Notes: a model not told the origin generated them from the sequence alone. A stretch of DNA of 64,000 bases from Pseudomonadota bacterium (GCA_018241225.1 JAFEEG010000001.1:248001-312000); one strand, 5' to 3'. Positions 10,147-19,177 are shown, counted from the first letter of the stretch. Numbers and translations are program-made.

Positions 10147-11556
10147 TCAGACGGCCTGGGCACGCCGCATCAACGCGGCGGTGGAACGCGGCCAGCCCAC
10201 GCGCCCGAACCAGGCGCCGCCGGCAATCGCCGAAGCAATGAACACACCGTAGACCAGCAGCGCGGCACCCTGCGCAAAGAAGACGTGGACCAGCGAGCCA
10301 CCCCATTGCAGCGCCAGCCAGCCGCCCACCGCCGCCACCACGAGCCGAGCCAGATTGCCCAGCACCGGCCACAGCAGGCGCCCTGCCCCCTGGGATGCAA
10401 AGTAGAGAACAAGCCCGACGCCGAAGAAGCCATACAGCGGCCCCACCGCGCGCAGATACTGGGTGCCCGCCTCCAGCATGGCCGGGTCGCTGCCGAACAG
10501 CAGCAGCCATTGGTGCGGAAAGATGGCCGCCGCCAGGCCGATGGCCTCGGTCATGACAAAGGCCATCAGCGCCCCCACCCAGGCGGCATGCATCGCACGC
10601 TCCTTGCGCCCGGCCCCCATGCAGGTGCCCACCATGGCCAGCAAGGGCGCGCCGAAGCCGAACACCAGCGGCACCAGCAGGTATTCGAGCCGCGCCGCCG
10701 TGCCGTAGCCGGCAATGGCCGCCGGCCCGAAATGCCCGGCCAGCGCAGTTGCGATGCCGATGGAAAGATTGGTCGCCAGGGTCGACACCGCACCCAGCAA
10801 GCCGATGCGCAGGATGTCGCGAAACAGCGGCCACTGCAGCCGCACGCCCGAAAGGCGCGGCTTGAGCAGGCTGCGCGGCGAGCGCAGGTACCACCACAGC
10901 GCGAGGCTTCCGCCCAGGTAGTACAGCAGCAGGGCCATCGCGCCGCCGGCAATGCCCATGGCCGGCACCGGTCCCCAGCCGAAGATGAGCAGCGGCGACA
11001 GCGGAATGATGATGACCACGCCCGCCACCGTCACGTTGGCCGGCACCGCCATGTTGCCGGTGCCGCGAATCACCGCCGCCAGCGAGTTGAACAGCCACAC
11101 CAGCACCGCGCCGGCGAACACCCAGTTGGAGTAGACCAGCGCACCCTGCAGCGATGCACCGCTGCCGCCCATGGCCGCATAGAGCCACCGCCCGCCCAGC
11201 AGCAATGCCGCACTGAAGAACAGGCCGAAGCCCAGCGCGATGACCAGCGCATGCGCCACCAGTGCATTCGCATCGCGGCGCGCCCCCAGCGCCCGGGCGA
11301 TGGACGACGCAATGCCCCCGCCCATGGCGCCGGCCGAGGTCATCTGCATCAGCATGACCACCGGAAACACCAGCGCCATCGAAGCCAGCGCATCGCCGCC
11401 GAGCTTGCCGACGAAATAGGTCTCGACCAGGCCCACGCCCGCCTGCGCCAGCATCACCAGCACGTTGGGAAAGGCCAGGCGCAGCAGCGTGGGCGCGATG
11501 GGCGCCTCCAGCAGCAGTCGGGTGCGCGGGTCCATCGCGCTCGAGGATGAATTCAT
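10147..11556 (-). CDS. MATE family efflux transporter
   Basis: This 469-residue inner-membrane protein has about 12 hydrophobic segments in two related halves, the multidrug and toxic compound extrusion fold. The N-terminal half contains ALASMALVFPVVMLMQMTS, and the second half begins near residue 240 with a matching helix. MATE proteins export cationic drugs or metabolites with Na+ or H+ exchange. It lies between an MFS transporter and an SDR gene, all downstream of a MarR gene, which suggests a shared MarR-controlled efflux/resistance cluster. Confidence 0.88.
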   Translation of the reverse strand: MNSSSSAMDPRTRLLLEAPIAPTLLRLAFPNVLVMLAQAGVGLVETYFVGKLGGDALASMALVFPVVMLMQMTSAGAMGGGIASSIARALGARRDANALVAHALVIALGFGLFFSAALLLGGRWLYAAMGGSGASLQGALVYSNWVFAGAVLVWLFNSLAAVIRGTGNMAVPANVTVAGVVIIIPLSPLLIFGWGPVPAMGIAGGAMALLLYYLGGSLALWWYLRSPRSLLKPRLSGVRLQWPLFRDILRIGLLGAVSTLATNLSIGIATALAGHFGPAAIAGYGTAARLEYLLVPLVFGFGAPLLAMVGTCMGAGRKERAMHAAWVGALMAFVMTEAIGLAAAIFPHQWLLLFGSDPAMLEAGTQYLRAVGPLYGFFGVGLVLYFASQGAGRLLWPVLGNLARLVVAAVGGWLALQWGGSLVHVFFAQGAALLVYGVFIASAIAGGAWFGRVGWPRSTAALMRRAQAV

Positions 11557-11566
11557 GGCTTCGCCC

Positions 11567-12838
11567 TCAGGCCGTGGCCGCGCTGGGCCTGGGCGCCTGC
11601 TCGCGAATCGGCAGGTTGACCAGCGAGGCCCCTGCTGCCAGCACGATGTCGATGTACCAGACCCAGTCGTAGCTGCCGGTGGCCTCGAACACGCGCCCGC
11701 CCAGCCAGGCACCGAGGAAGCCGCCCATCTGGTGCGCCAGCATCACGATGCCGAACAGCATGGCCATGTTGGCAGGCCCGAAGAACTTGGCCACCAGCCC
11801 TGCCGTGGGCGGCACCGTCGACAGGAAGGTCATGCCCATCACCGCTGCGAACACCAGCATCACCACCGGCGTCTTGGGCGCCAGCAGGAAGACCAGCACC
11901 GCGATGCCGCGCGTGGCATACACCAGCGCCAGCAGCGACTTCATGCGCCAGCGACCCACGGCCCAGCCCATGGCCAGGCTGCCGACGATGTTGAACAGCC
12001 CGATCATCGCGAGCGACCAAGCGCCGATCTGCGGGCTCAGGCCGCAGGCTGCCACCACGCCCGGCAGGTGGGTGGCGAGAAAAGCCACGTGGAATCCGCA
12101 CACGAAAAAGCCCATGCTCAGCAGCCGGTAGCTGGGATTGGCCAGCGCCTGCGCGATGGCCTCTCGCGCCGACAGCGGGCGCACCCCGGCAGCGGCGGAG
12201 GCGGCTGCGAGATGCGCCGAGTTGCCCTTGAGGACGAAGGCCGCCGGCAACGCCAGCAGCACCAGCACGCCCAGCCATTGCATGGCGTTGGCCCATCCGG
12301 TGGCGGCGATCAGCCCGATGGCGATGGGCGCCATGGCGAACTGGCCGAAGGAGCCGCCGGCATTCACCACGCCAGTGGCCAGCCCGCGGCGCTGCGGCGG
12401 CACCATGCGCGTGACGGCGGCCATCAGCACCGAGGGCCCGGCCATGCCCGCGCCACCCGCCGCCAGCACGCCAATGGCGAAGATCAGGCCTGCCGTGCTG
12501 GTCATCAGCGGCGTGATGATGGTGCCCAGCGCCACCAGCAGCGCGCCCGCGAAGATCACCCGGCCGGTGCCGATGCGGTCGGCCACGGCGCCGGCAAAAG
12601 GCTGCGTGAGCCCCCACCACAGTTGGCCGAAGGCGAATGCAAGGCTGATGCTGCCGATGCCCAGCCCGGTGGATGTGTTGAGCGAAGACAGGAACAGGCC
12701 CATGGTCTGGCGCACGCCCATGGTCAGCGCGAACGCGCCGGCCGCGGCCAGCAGGACCAGCCACAGCGCCAGTTGCGCGGGCTTGCGAACAGCTGCGCCG
12801 TCGGCCGTGGCAGTGGCCGCGTTGGATTCAGGAGGCAT
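11567..12838 (-). CDS. MFS transporter
   Basis: This 423-residue protein has the 12-helix major facilitator layout. The A-like motif between helices 2 and 3 reads GGLTQPFAGAVADRIGTG-like (QPFAGAVADRIGTGRV). I prefer the ATG at 12838 to the in-frame start at 12886, because the longer form would overlap most of the stop region of the MarR gene and adds a non-conserved leader; an AAGGAG-like ribosome site precedes the chosen start. It overlaps the end of the marR-type gene by 11 bases. The family close to it includes oxalate/formate and monocarboxylate carriers; the substrate is not known. Confidence 0.87.
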   Translation of the reverse strand: MPPESNAATATADGAAVRKPAQLALWLVLLAAAGAFALTMGVRQTMGLFLSSLNTSTGLGIGSISLAFAFGQLWWGLTQPFAGAVADRIGTGRVIFAGALLVALGTIITPLMTSTAGLIFAIGVLAAGGAGMAGPSVLMAAVTRMVPPQRRGLATGVVNAGGSFGQFAMAPIAIGLIAATGWANAMQWLGVLVLLALPAAFVLKGNSAHLAAASAAAGVRPLSAREAIAQALANPSYRLLSMGFFVCGFHVAFLATHLPGVVAACGLSPQIGAWSLAMIGLFNIVGSLAMGWAVGRWRMKSLLALVYATRGIAVLVFLLAPKTPVVMLVFAAVMGMTFLSTVPPTAGLVAKFFGPANMAMLFGIVMLAHQMGGFLGAWLGGRVFEATGSYDWVWYIDIVLAAGASLVNLPIREQAPRPSAATA

Positions 12839-13301
12839 CGCCTTCTCCTTCGGTGTCGTTGTCGTCAGCGCCTTGCAGGACCGCAAGGCTTTCGTCGATG
12901 AGGGAATGCAGTGCCACCACGCGCTCGGGGCCCAGCTGCGCGTTGAGCGTCTGCTGCGCCACCTTCCAGTGGCGCTGCGCCTCGCGCCGCTTGTCGTGGC
13001 CCGCGTCGGTGGCCTGCACCAGGCGGCTGCGCGCGTCGGTGCCGGCGCCCAGCACCACCCAGCCCGCGGCCACCAGCGGCTGCAGGTTGCGACTCAAGGT
13101 GGAAGGCGTCATCTGCATGGCTTGCGCCAGCTCGGAGGGGCGGATGGGGCCCAGCTTCACGATGTAGGAAAGCAGCGAATACTGCGTGGTCTTCAGGCCG
13201 CACCGCGCCATCTCGGCGTCGTAGTGCTGCCCGATGCGGCGCATGAGCTGGCGCACCCGGAGGTTGGTGCAGCCCTGGGGTTGGAGGACGGTGGCGTTCA
13301 T
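12828..13301 (-). CDS. MarR family transcriptional regulator
   Basis: This 157-residue protein is a winged-helix dimeric repressor. The recognition region reads RPSELAQAMQMTPSTLSRNLQPLVAAGWV, followed by a wing (GAGTDARSRLVQATDAG) and a long C-terminal dimerisation helix. It is first in a leftward unit MarR-MFS-MATE-SDR and faces a thioesterase gene 51 bases away. Two copies of a TTGYA-N2-TGCAA site in that gap are the likely operators, so it probably represses both directions, released by a small aromatic or acidic ligand. Confidence 0.9.
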   Translation of the reverse strand: MNATVLQPQGCTNLRVRQLMRRIGQHYDAEMARCGLKTTQYSLLSYIVKLGPIRPSELAQAMQMTPSTLSRNLQPLVAAGWVVLGAGTDARSRLVQATDAGHDKRREAQRHWKVAQQTLNAQLGPERVVALHSLIDESLAVLQGADDNDTEGEGDAS

Positions 13302-13309
13302 GTGCTACG

Positions 13310-13338
13310 ATTGTACCTGCAACTATTGTATATGCAAC
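13310..13338. promoter_or_regulatory. Tandem MarR-type operator
   Basis: ATTGTACCTGCAAC (13310-13323) and ATTGTATATGCAAC (13325-13338) are direct repeats, 12 of 14 bases identical, one and a half helical turns apart. Each is itself a near-palindrome TTGYA-N2-TRCAA, the usual form of MarR-family sites. They fill the 51-base gap between the divergent MarR and thioesterase starts. The repeat is seen; binding by the adjacent regulator is inferred. Confidence 0.65.
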
Positions 13339-13352
13339 ATGGAGGCTTCATC

Positions 13353-13898
13353 GTGAGTGAAATCAATCAACTCGAGGCATGGCTGGCGCAGGAGCGCGAA
13401 GTGATTGCGCGCCTGGACGCCGGCGCCGGCCCAGGTGTGGCACGCCCCGAGCAGATCGCCGGGATGAACGGCCTGCAGATGATGGAAGCCATGCTGCGCG
13501 GCGACATCCCCTATGCGGAGATCGCCCGGACGCTCAGTTTCCAGATCATCGAGGTGAGCCCCGGCCGGGCCGTCTTCCAGGGCACGCCGCAGCCGGAACA
13601 CCGCAACCCGATGGGCGGCATCCACGGCGGCTGGTACGCCACCTTGCTTGATTCAGCCTTGGGCTGCGCGGTGCACACCACCATGCCGCCCGGTCGCGGC
13701 TACACCACCGCCGAGTTGGGCGTGAACCTGGTCAAGGCCATCGGCCCCAAGGCGCCACGCGTGCGCGCCGAGGGCAAGGTGGTGCACGTGGGTCGCCAGC
13801 TGGCGACTGCCGAAGCGCGGCTGTATGGGCCGGATGGCACGCTGTATGCGCATGCCACGACCACCTGCCTGGTGTTCGAGTTGAAGCGACCGGACTGA
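13353..13898 (+). CDS. PaaI family thioesterase (hotdog fold)
   Basis: This 181-residue protein carries a hotdog thioesterase domain in its C-terminal part. The active-site helix region is NPMGGIHGGWYATLLDSALGCAV, near residues 85-107, with GYTTAELGVNLVKAI after it. I chose the GTG at 13353 because a strong GGAGG lies 7 bases upstream; the in-frame ATG at 13332 sits inside the operator and has no ribosome site. The PaaI family hydrolyses aryl- or acyl-CoA thioesters. The extended N-terminus of about 70 residues is longer than PaaI itself but common in this subgroup. It is probably regulated by the divergent MarR protein. Confidence 0.88.
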   Translation: MSEINQLEAWLAQEREVIARLDAGAGPGVARPEQIAGMNGLQMMEAMLRGDIPYAEIARTLSFQIIEVSPGRAVFQGTPQPEHRNPMGGIHGGWYATLLDSALGCAVHTTMPPGRGYTTAELGVNLVKAIGPKAPRVRAEGKVVHVGRQLATAEARLYGPDGTLYAHATTTCLVFELKRPD

Positions 13899-13907
13899 GG
13901 CGGGCCG

Positions 13908-14189
13908 CTATCGCGGCGTGTGCTTGGCCACGTAGTCGCGCAGAACCCCGTCTACGCGCGACTGCCAGCCCGATCCAAGGCCGCGGAAGAACTCCACCAC
14001 CTCGGGCGACAAGCGGATCGTGGTGGCCACTTTCGTCGGGGCCTTTTGGGGCCCACGGCGTCGGATACCCAGCATCTCGTGCACCTCAAGGGGCAGCACC
14101 TCATGCGCCGGCTTGAACTCGGCGAGGTCCGCTGAGGTGAGTTCGCGGACTTCGCCGCCCGCATCAATCAGTGGTTTTCGCTTGCTCAT
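13908..14189 (-). CDS. brnA: BrnA family antitoxin
   Basis: This 93-residue protein is the antitoxin partner of BrnT and also the DNA-binding autorepressor of the pair. The C-terminal ribbon-helix-helix is recognisable: TTIRLSPEVVEFF, then the family hallmark GSGWQSRVDGVLRDYV. The gene overlaps the 3' end of brnT by 26 bases, so the two are translationally coupled, toxin first, as in the Brucella system. It is flanked by ordinary metabolic genes, as toxin-antitoxin pairs often are. Confidence 0.9.
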   Translation of the reverse strand: MSKRKPLIDAGGEVRELTSADLAEFKPAHEVLPLEVHEMLGIRRRGPQKAPTKVATTIRLSPEVVEFFRGLGSGWQSRVDGVLRDYVAKHTPR

Positions 14190-14442
14190 AGTCCTTGATC
14201 TCCCGCATGTTGGCCTTGCGAAAGCTGATCACACGAATACCGCCGTCGATCAGGGTGAAGCACAGCACGTGAACGCGCGCGTCTAGGAGGCCCGCTGCCA
14301 CATACCGCACTTCGGGGTAGACCCTACGGTCATCTACCTTCACGACTGCGGTGTTGAAATCGAAGTCGGCCGCACGCTCAAACGAGAGATGGCGCTCGGT
14401 CATGTTCTTCTCGTTCTTTGCTGGATCGAACTCGATCAACAT
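14164..14442 (-). CDS. brnT: BrnT family type II toxin
   Basis: This 92-residue protein matches BrnT, a RelE-fold ribonuclease that halts translation under stress and is neutralised by BrnA. Hallmarks are FDPAKNEKNMTERHLSFERA at the N-terminus, an IRVISFRKANMREIKDYE segment near the C-terminus with the conserved Arg/Ala/Glu pattern, and the expected size. The ATG at 14442 has no recognisable ribosome-binding site, and the predicted promoter places transcription start next to it. Confidence 0.9.
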   Translation of the reverse strand: MLIEFDPAKNEKNMTERHLSFERAADFDFNTAVVKVDDRRVYPEVRYVAAGLLDARVHVLCFTLIDGGIRVISFRKANMREIKDYEQAKTTD

Positions 14443-14449
14443 TGGTTAA

Positions 14450-14495
14450 ATTGTATTTACGATTTGGCTCGATATCAAGCAAATTGTAGATACAA
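14450..14495 (-). promoter_or_regulatory. brnTA promoter and operator repeats
   Basis: On the minus strand TTGATA (14478-14473) is separated by 17 bases from TACAAT (14455-14450), a near-consensus sigma-70 promoter. Transcription would begin about 14443, right at the brnT ATG. A near-palindrome TTGTAGATACAA sits at 14484-14495, and its TACAAT half recurs in the -10 element 33 bases away, about three helical turns. These are good candidates for BrnA autorepression sites. The elements are seen; the use is inferred. Confidence 0.6.
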
Positions 14496-14524
14496 AATAT
14501 GCCAGCTCGACAGGGCCGGACGCC

Positions 14525-15745
14525 TCAAATCACCCCGACTTCACGCAGCGCATCGAGCCGCGAATCGGAAAGGCCCAGCTCGCCATACACCTCGCGGTTG
14601 TGCTGCCCCGTGCGCGGACCGGTAGCAGCAGGCAGCACGCACTCTCGCCCTACGAATCGCGGCACCGGCGCCGGTGCGGGCACCGAACCGAACTGCTCAT
14701 CGGGCACATCGATGAAGGCGCCGCGCGCCTGCATGTGCGGGTCGGCCTGCAGGTCGGCAATGGAGTAGACCTTGCTGTAGGGCACGTCTTCGCGGTCCAG
14801 CAGGGCACTGAGCTCATCGAAGGGCCGGCTGGCGCACCACTGGGCAATGATGGTGTCCAGCGCCTCCAGGTTGCGGATGCGCGCCGCGTTGTCGGCAAAG
14901 CGCTCGTCCGCCGGCAGGTCTTCGCGGCCGATGGCTCGGCAGATGCGCGCAAAGATCGGCCCGCCCGTTCCCACCAGCGTGAACCACACGCCGTCGCCGG
15001 CACGAAACACATTGGACGGCGCGGTGTAGGTAGCGCGCGAGCCGGTGCGTTCGCGCACCACGCCGCCGATGCGGTACTCAGCCGCCAGCGGGTCGAGCAG
15101 GCGCGCCATCGCCTCGGTGGCCGACAGGTCGATCTCGGCACCCCGCTGCTCCTCGCGTGGCAGCGCATTGCGCTCGGCCAGCGCGGTGCTGATCGCGAAG
15201 GCGCCGAACAGGCCAGCCACCACATCGCCCAGCGGATAGTTCATGTGCTGCGGCGGCCCGCCCGGCTCGCCCGTGAGATGCGTGAAGCCGCTCATCGCCT
15301 CGAAGATGCGGGCAAAGCCAGGCCGGCGTGCATACGGCCCGGTCTGGCCAAAGCCGGTGAGGCGCAGCACGATCAGGCGCGGGTTCGCTTCGTGCAACGT
15401 GGCGATGTCCAGGCCCCAGCCGTCGAGCGTGCCGGTGCGGAAGTTCTCCACCAGCACATCGAAGCCGGCCAGCAGTTGCAGGAACAGCGCCTTGCCCTCG
15501 GACTTGCGCACGTCCAGCGAGATGCCCTTCTTGCCGCGGTTGGCGGTCTTCCAGAACAGCGGGTGGCCTTCATGCACCGGTGTGAGACCCCTCAGCGGGT
15601 CGCCGCCCGCGGGCAATTCAAGCTTCACCACCTCGGCGCCCATGTCACCGCACAGCGTGGCCGAGAACGGCGCGGCCAGCACGGTGGCCATGTCGAGGAT
15701 GCGCACGCCCCGCAGCGGCGCGGCCTCTTGCGTTTGCAGGCTCAT
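14525..15745 (-). CDS. CaiB/BaiF family CoA transferase
   Basis: This 406-residue family III CoA-transferase moves CoA between carboxylic acids. The N-terminal GVRILDMATVLAAPFSATLCGDMGAEVVKLE is a clear family signature, and the catalytic aspartate is Asp174 in YPLGDVVAG, which forms an aspartyl-CoA anhydride. The last third has the usual small C-terminal segment. Its start codon overlaps the stop of the Bug-protein gene (TGATG). With two acyl-CoA dehydrogenases and a binding protein upstream it likely activates an imported carboxylate as the first step of a degradation pathway. Confidence 0.92.
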   Translation of the reverse strand: MSLQTQEAAPLRGVRILDMATVLAAPFSATLCGDMGAEVVKLELPAGGDPLRGLTPVHEGHPLFWKTANRGKKGISLDVRKSEGKALFLQLLAGFDVLVENFRTGTLDGWGLDIATLHEANPRLIVLRLTGFGQTGPYARRPGFARIFEAMSGFTHLTGEPGGPPQHMNYPLGDVVAGLFGAFAISTALAERNALPREEQRGAEIDLSATEAMARLLDPLAAEYRIGGVVRERTGSRATYTAPSNVFRAGDGVWFTLVGTGGPIFARICRAIGREDLPADERFADNAARIRNLEALDTIIAQWCASRPFDELSALLDREDVPYSKVYSIADLQADPHMQARGAFIDVPDEQFGSVPAPAPVPRFVGRECVLPAATGPRTGQHNREVYGELGLSDSRLDALREVGVI

Positions 15746-16722
15746 CAGTTGCCCTTCAGGTCCACGCGCTTGAGCACCGGGTCCCAGGCCTTGCGGTCGG
15801 CGGCGATGCGCTTCTCATACGCGGCCACCGAAGGGTCCAGCGGCGTTGCGCCCAGCTTGTCGAGCTTGCTCTTCACCGAGGGCAGCGCCATGGCCTTGAG
15901 CAGCGCATTGCGCAGCGGCACCATGACGGCGTCGGGCGTGCCCTTGGGCGCGACGATGCCCATCCACAAGCCGCTATCCAGGCCCTGCAAGCCCAGTTCG
16001 GCGAAGGTCGGCACATCGGGCACCGAGGGAGAACGCGTGCGGCCGGTCTGCGCCAGGATGCGGATCTGGCCGCCACTCATGTAGGGCAGCGTGCCGCCCA
16101 GGTTGTTGCACATCACCGGGATGTGGCCGGCCATCACGTCGGCCACCGCCGGCGCGTTGCCCTTGTATGGCACATGCTGCAGCTTGATGCCGGCCTGGTG
16201 GTTCACCATCTCGCACACCAGGTGCGAAGGCGTGGCCACGCCGGCCGAGCCGAAGGACAGTTGGCCCGGCTTGGCCTTCTCGGCGGCGATCAGGTCGCCC
16301 AGCTTCTGGTACGGCGTCTTGGAATTGACGGCGATGACGTTGGGCAGGTCGGCCACCAGGCCCACCGGCAGGAAGTCATCCACCGGGTTCCAGTTCAGGC
16401 CCTTGTGGACGTAGGGCAGGAAGATGTTGGTCAGGCCCGCCATCAGCAAGGTGTAGCCGTCGGGCGCGGCCTTGGCCACGTATTCGGAGCCGATCAGGCT
16501 GCCGGCGCCAGCCTTGTTCTCCACCACGATGGGCTGGCCCAGGGCGTTGCCCATTTCCAGCGCGACCTCGCGCGCCACCAGGTCGGTGCTGCCGCCGGCG
16601 GGAAAAGGCACGACCAGCTTCACCGGTCGGTCAGGAAAGGCAGCCAGCGCGAGCGATGTGGCCAGGCTCAAGGTGAGGCTGGCGGCAAGGCGCGCGAGCG
16701 TCTTTGGCAAGTGCATGTTCAT
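15745..16722 (-). CDS. Bug-family tripartite tricarboxylate transporter substrate-binding protein
   Basis: This 325-residue periplasmic receptor belongs to the Bug (TctC) family, hugely expanded in Bordetella and Comamonadaceae. A signal peptide ends in LALA near residue 28, followed by the diagnostic [23 protein letters not shown] and GYTLLMAG. Members bind carboxylates through two water-mediated contacts. No TctA/TctB membrane genes lie nearby, as is usual for Bug orphans. Position between CoA transferase and acyl-CoA dehydrogenase genes implies a carboxylate that is then degraded as a CoA ester. Confidence 0.93.
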   Translation of the reverse strand: MNMHLPKTLARLAASLTLSLATSLALAAFPDRPVKLVVPFPAGGSTDLVAREVALEMGNALGQPIVVENKAGAGSLIGSEYVAKAAPDGYTLLMAGLTNIFLPYVHKGLNWNPVDDFLPVGLVADLPNVIAVNSKTPYQKLGDLIAAEKAKPGQLSFGSAGVATPSHLVCEMVNHQAGIKLQHVPYKGNAPAVADVMAGHIPVMCNNLGGTLPYMSGGQIRILAQTGRTRSPSVPDVPTFAELGLQGLDSGLWMGIVAPKGTPDAVMVPLRNALLKAMALPSVKSKLDKLGATPLDPSVAAYEKRIAADRKAWDPVLKRVDLKGN

Positions 16723-16754
16723 TTCAGTCTCCAGGGCTTGTTTGGTTTTCGGAT

Positions 16755-17894
16755 TCAGGTCTTGAGAAATCGGCGGCCCAGCGTGGCGCGGTGCAGCTCG
16801 GACGCGCCGTCGTAGACGCGAAACGGCCGCAGCTCGCGCACGATGAGCGCAACGGGCGAGTCGTCCTCCGACATGCCCAGCGCGCCGCACATCTGCGCGG
16901 CGCGATCGCCAATGCGGCCCAGCGCCTCGGAGACGAACACCTTGGTCATGGCCGATTCGGTCTTCACCGAAATGCCCTCGTCCATGCGGCGCGCGCAATC
17001 CAGGCTCATGAGGCGGCTGGCATGCAGGTCGATGTGGCAGTCGGCCACCATGGCCTGCACCTGCTGCAGGTCGGCCAGGCGGTCGCCGAAGGAGGATCGC
17101 TCGCAAACATAGGCCTGCGCCACTTCCAGTGCGCGCCGCGCGCGGCCCATGAGGCGCAGGCAGTGCGACAGCCGCGCGGGCTCCAGCCGCTGCTGCGCAT
17201 AGACGAAGCCCTGCCCCACTTCGCCCAGCACCGCATCGCCGCTCACGCGGCAGGCCGTGAAGCGCAGCTCGCCGTGGCCGCCCACCGCATAGGGGTCGAT
17301 GGCCTTGATGGCTCGCACCAGTTGCAAGCCGGGGTTGTCCATGTCGACGATGAACTGCGTGGGCCCTTGTTCGCTTTGCGCCAGCACGATGCAAAAGCTC
17401 GCGCCCACCGCCCCGGTGATGAACCACTTGTGGCCGTCGATGACCCAGTCGTTGCCGTCGCGCCGCGCGGTGGTGCGCAGCATCGACGGATCGGACCCCG
17501 CGCCGGGTGCCGGCTCCGTCATGGCGAAGCACGAGCGGATGCTGCCCTCGGCCAGCGGACGCAGCAAGCGCTGCTGCTGCGCGGGCGTGCCCTGGCGCAA
17601 CAGGCTGATCATGTTGGGCTGATCGGGCGCTGCACAGTTCAGCGCGGCGGGCCCCAGGTAGCTGCGGCCCGCTTCCTCGAACACCGCGGCGCGCTCGACC
17701 CACGACAGCCCCAGGCCACCCTCCTGCGCCGGCATCTGCGGCAGATACAGACCCAGCTCGCGTGCCACGGGGCGCAACTTCGCCAGCGCGGCATCCATCG
17801 CGGCCGGGTCGTGCACATGGGCGTTCAACTCGAGCGGAATGCAGTGCCCATCGACGAAGTCGCGCACGCGCGCAACAAGGTCAGCGCCGCTCAT
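16755..17894 (-). CDS. Acyl-CoA dehydrogenase family protein (shorter paralogue)
   Basis: This 379-residue FAD enzyme has the acyl-CoA dehydrogenase arrangement: N-terminal helical domain, FAD-contacting [43 protein letters not shown] beta domain ([13 protein letters not shown] and DGHKWFITG are the landmarks), and C-terminal helices ending in [15 protein letters not shown]. In canonical enzymes a catalytic glutamate is near the end; here the ELHR segment is of the long-chain/isovaleryl-variant type, so the base cannot be assigned by eye. It overlaps the neighbour dehydrogenase gene by 4 bases; paired dehydrogenases often form heteromers or act in sequence. Confidence 0.9.
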   Translation of the reverse strand: MSGADLVARVRDFVDGHCIPLELNAHVHDPAAMDAALAKLRPVARELGLYLPQMPAQEGGLGLSWVERAAVFEEAGRSYLGPAALNCAAPDQPNMISLLRQGTPAQQQRLLRPLAEGSIRSCFAMTEPAPGAGSDPSMLRTTARRDGNDWVIDGHKWFITGAVGASFCIVLAQSEQGPTQFIVDMDNPGLQLVRAIKAIDPYAVGGHGELRFTACRVSGDAVLGEVGQGFVYAQQRLEPARLSHCLRLMGRARRALEVAQAYVCERSSFGDRLADLQQVQAMVADCHIDLHASRLMSLDCARRMDEGISVKTESAMTKVFVSEALGRIGDRAAQMCGALGMSEDDSPVALIVRELRPFRVYDGASELHRATLGRRFLKT

Positions 17895-19048
17895 TTCGCG
17901 CCCGCTTCCCGCAGCGCCAGCTTGGCGATGTTGAGCTGGTGGATCTGGCTGGTGCCCTCGTACAGGCGGAACAACCGCACGTCACGGTAGTAGCGCTCGA
18001 TGGGGCTGAAGTTGGCCACATAGCCCGAGCCGCCGAACATCTGCACCGCGCGGTCGGCCACGCGGCCGCACATCTCGGAGGCGAAGTACTTGCACATCGA
18101 GGCGGGCATGGCCACGTCCTCACCCCGGTCACGCGCGCGCGCTGCCTCAAGGATCATCGAGCGGGCCGCGAAGATGTCGGTACGGCTGTCGGCAATCATG
18201 GCCTGCACCAGCTGGAAGTCCGATACCGCCTGGCCGAACTGGTTGCGCTGCGAGGTGTGGGCAATGGCCAGGTCGAGCATGCGGATGGCCGGGCCGGTGC
18301 ACAGCGCTGCCAGGTGCAGCCGCTGCTTGTTCAGCACCTTCATCACCGTCTGGAAGCCCACGCCCTCGCGTCCGCCGATGAGCTGGCTGGCGTGCACGCG
18401 GCAATCCTTGAAATGCACGTCCGACACGAAGGAGCCCGCCTGGCCCATCATGCGGTAGGGCTCGCCCGTGGTCAGGCCCGGGCCGCGCTCCACCAGGAAG
18501 GCCGACACGCCCTTGCTGCCCCTGCTGCCTTCCTCGGTGCGTGCGATGACGGTGAACACGTCGGCCACCGGCGCGTTGGTGATGAAGCGCTTGCTGCCGT
18601 CGAGGATGTAGTGGTCGCCCTCGCGGCGCGCGAAGGTCTGCACGTTGCTGGCCTCCGAGCCGGCCTCGACTTCGGTCAGCGCCAGGCAGCCGGTGAGTTC
18701 GCCCGTGGCCATGCGCGGAAGCCAGCGCTGCTTCTGCTCCTCGGTGCCGTCGGCCACCAACGCCTCGGAGCCGATGCCGGTGTTGGTTCCCACCCGCGCA
18801 CGCAGCGCCACGGACGATTGCGACAGCTCCATGGCGCACAGCACCAGCTCCTCGGTGGTCAGGCCCAGGCCGCCGTAGGCCTCTGGAATGCTCCAGCCGA
18901 AGTACCCCTTGCGGCGAAGCTCGTCCACCACATCGGGCGGAATGTCGTTCTCGCGGCTGACTTGATCTTCCAGCGGATGCCAGCGTTCGCGAACGAAGCT
19001 GCGGATGTCGGCCAGGAGGGCCTCGGTGCGTGCGTTGTCTCGAATCAT
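17891..19048 (-). CDS. Acyl-CoA dehydrogenase family protein
   Basis: This 385-residue FAD enzyme has the motif CLALTEVEAGSEASNVQTFA and ILDGSKRFITNA in the FAD/substrate domain, a QAMIADSRTDIFAARSMIL helix, QMFGGSGYVANFSPIERYYRDVRLFRLYEGTSQI at the C-terminus (YRDVR and YEGTSQI are classical). I prefer the ATG at 19048, giving MIRDNART, to the one at 19090; the longer version runs into the palindrome at 19095. It is the first gene of a four-gene leftward unit (two dehydrogenases, Bug protein, CoA transferase) facing an IclR regulator. Confidence 0.92.
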   Translation of the reverse strand: MIRDNARTEALLADIRSFVRERWHPLEDQVSRENDIPPDVVDELRRKGYFGWSIPEAYGGLGLTTEELVLCAMELSQSSVALRARVGTNTGIGSEALVADGTEEQKQRWLPRMATGELTGCLALTEVEAGSEASNVQTFARREGDHYILDGSKRFITNAPVADVFTVIARTEEGSRGSKGVSAFLVERGPGLTTGEPYRMMGQAGSFVSDVHFKDCRVHASQLIGGREGVGFQTVMKVLNKQRLHLAALCTGPAIRMLDLAIAHTSQRNQFGQAVSDFQLVQAMIADSRTDIFAARSMILEAARARDRGEDVAMPASMCKYFASEMCGRVADRAVQMFGGSGYVANFSPIERYYRDVRLFRLYEGTSQIHQLNIAKLALREAGAK

Positions 19049-19094
19049 GATGGCCGCGACTGTAGGAAGCAGGTTCAAAATCCATGGCACGGTG

Positions 19095-19109
19095 TTTCAA
19101 TATTTGAAA
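19095..19109. promoter_or_regulatory. Palindrome in the IclR/acyl-CoA dehydrogenase divergent promoter
   Basis: TTTCAA-TAT-TTGAAA is a perfect 6-base inverted repeat with a 3-base centre, 46 bases before the dehydrogenase start and about 69 before the chosen iclR start. IclR-family repressors bind short A+T-rich palindromes of this kind in divergent promoters. Symmetry is seen; the protein-DNA pairing is inferred. Confidence 0.55.
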
Positions 19110-19177
19110 TCACGATTCGTTCCATGACGCGCCCTGCCCAGAATCGCCGCCAGTCCCAACTACCCGTCCACAGGAAC

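Noticed and set aside
18147..19100. A second minus-strand frame over an acyl-CoA dehydrogenase gene
   Set aside because: Out-of-frame translation of the same gene; Arg/Pro/Gly-rich with no motifs.
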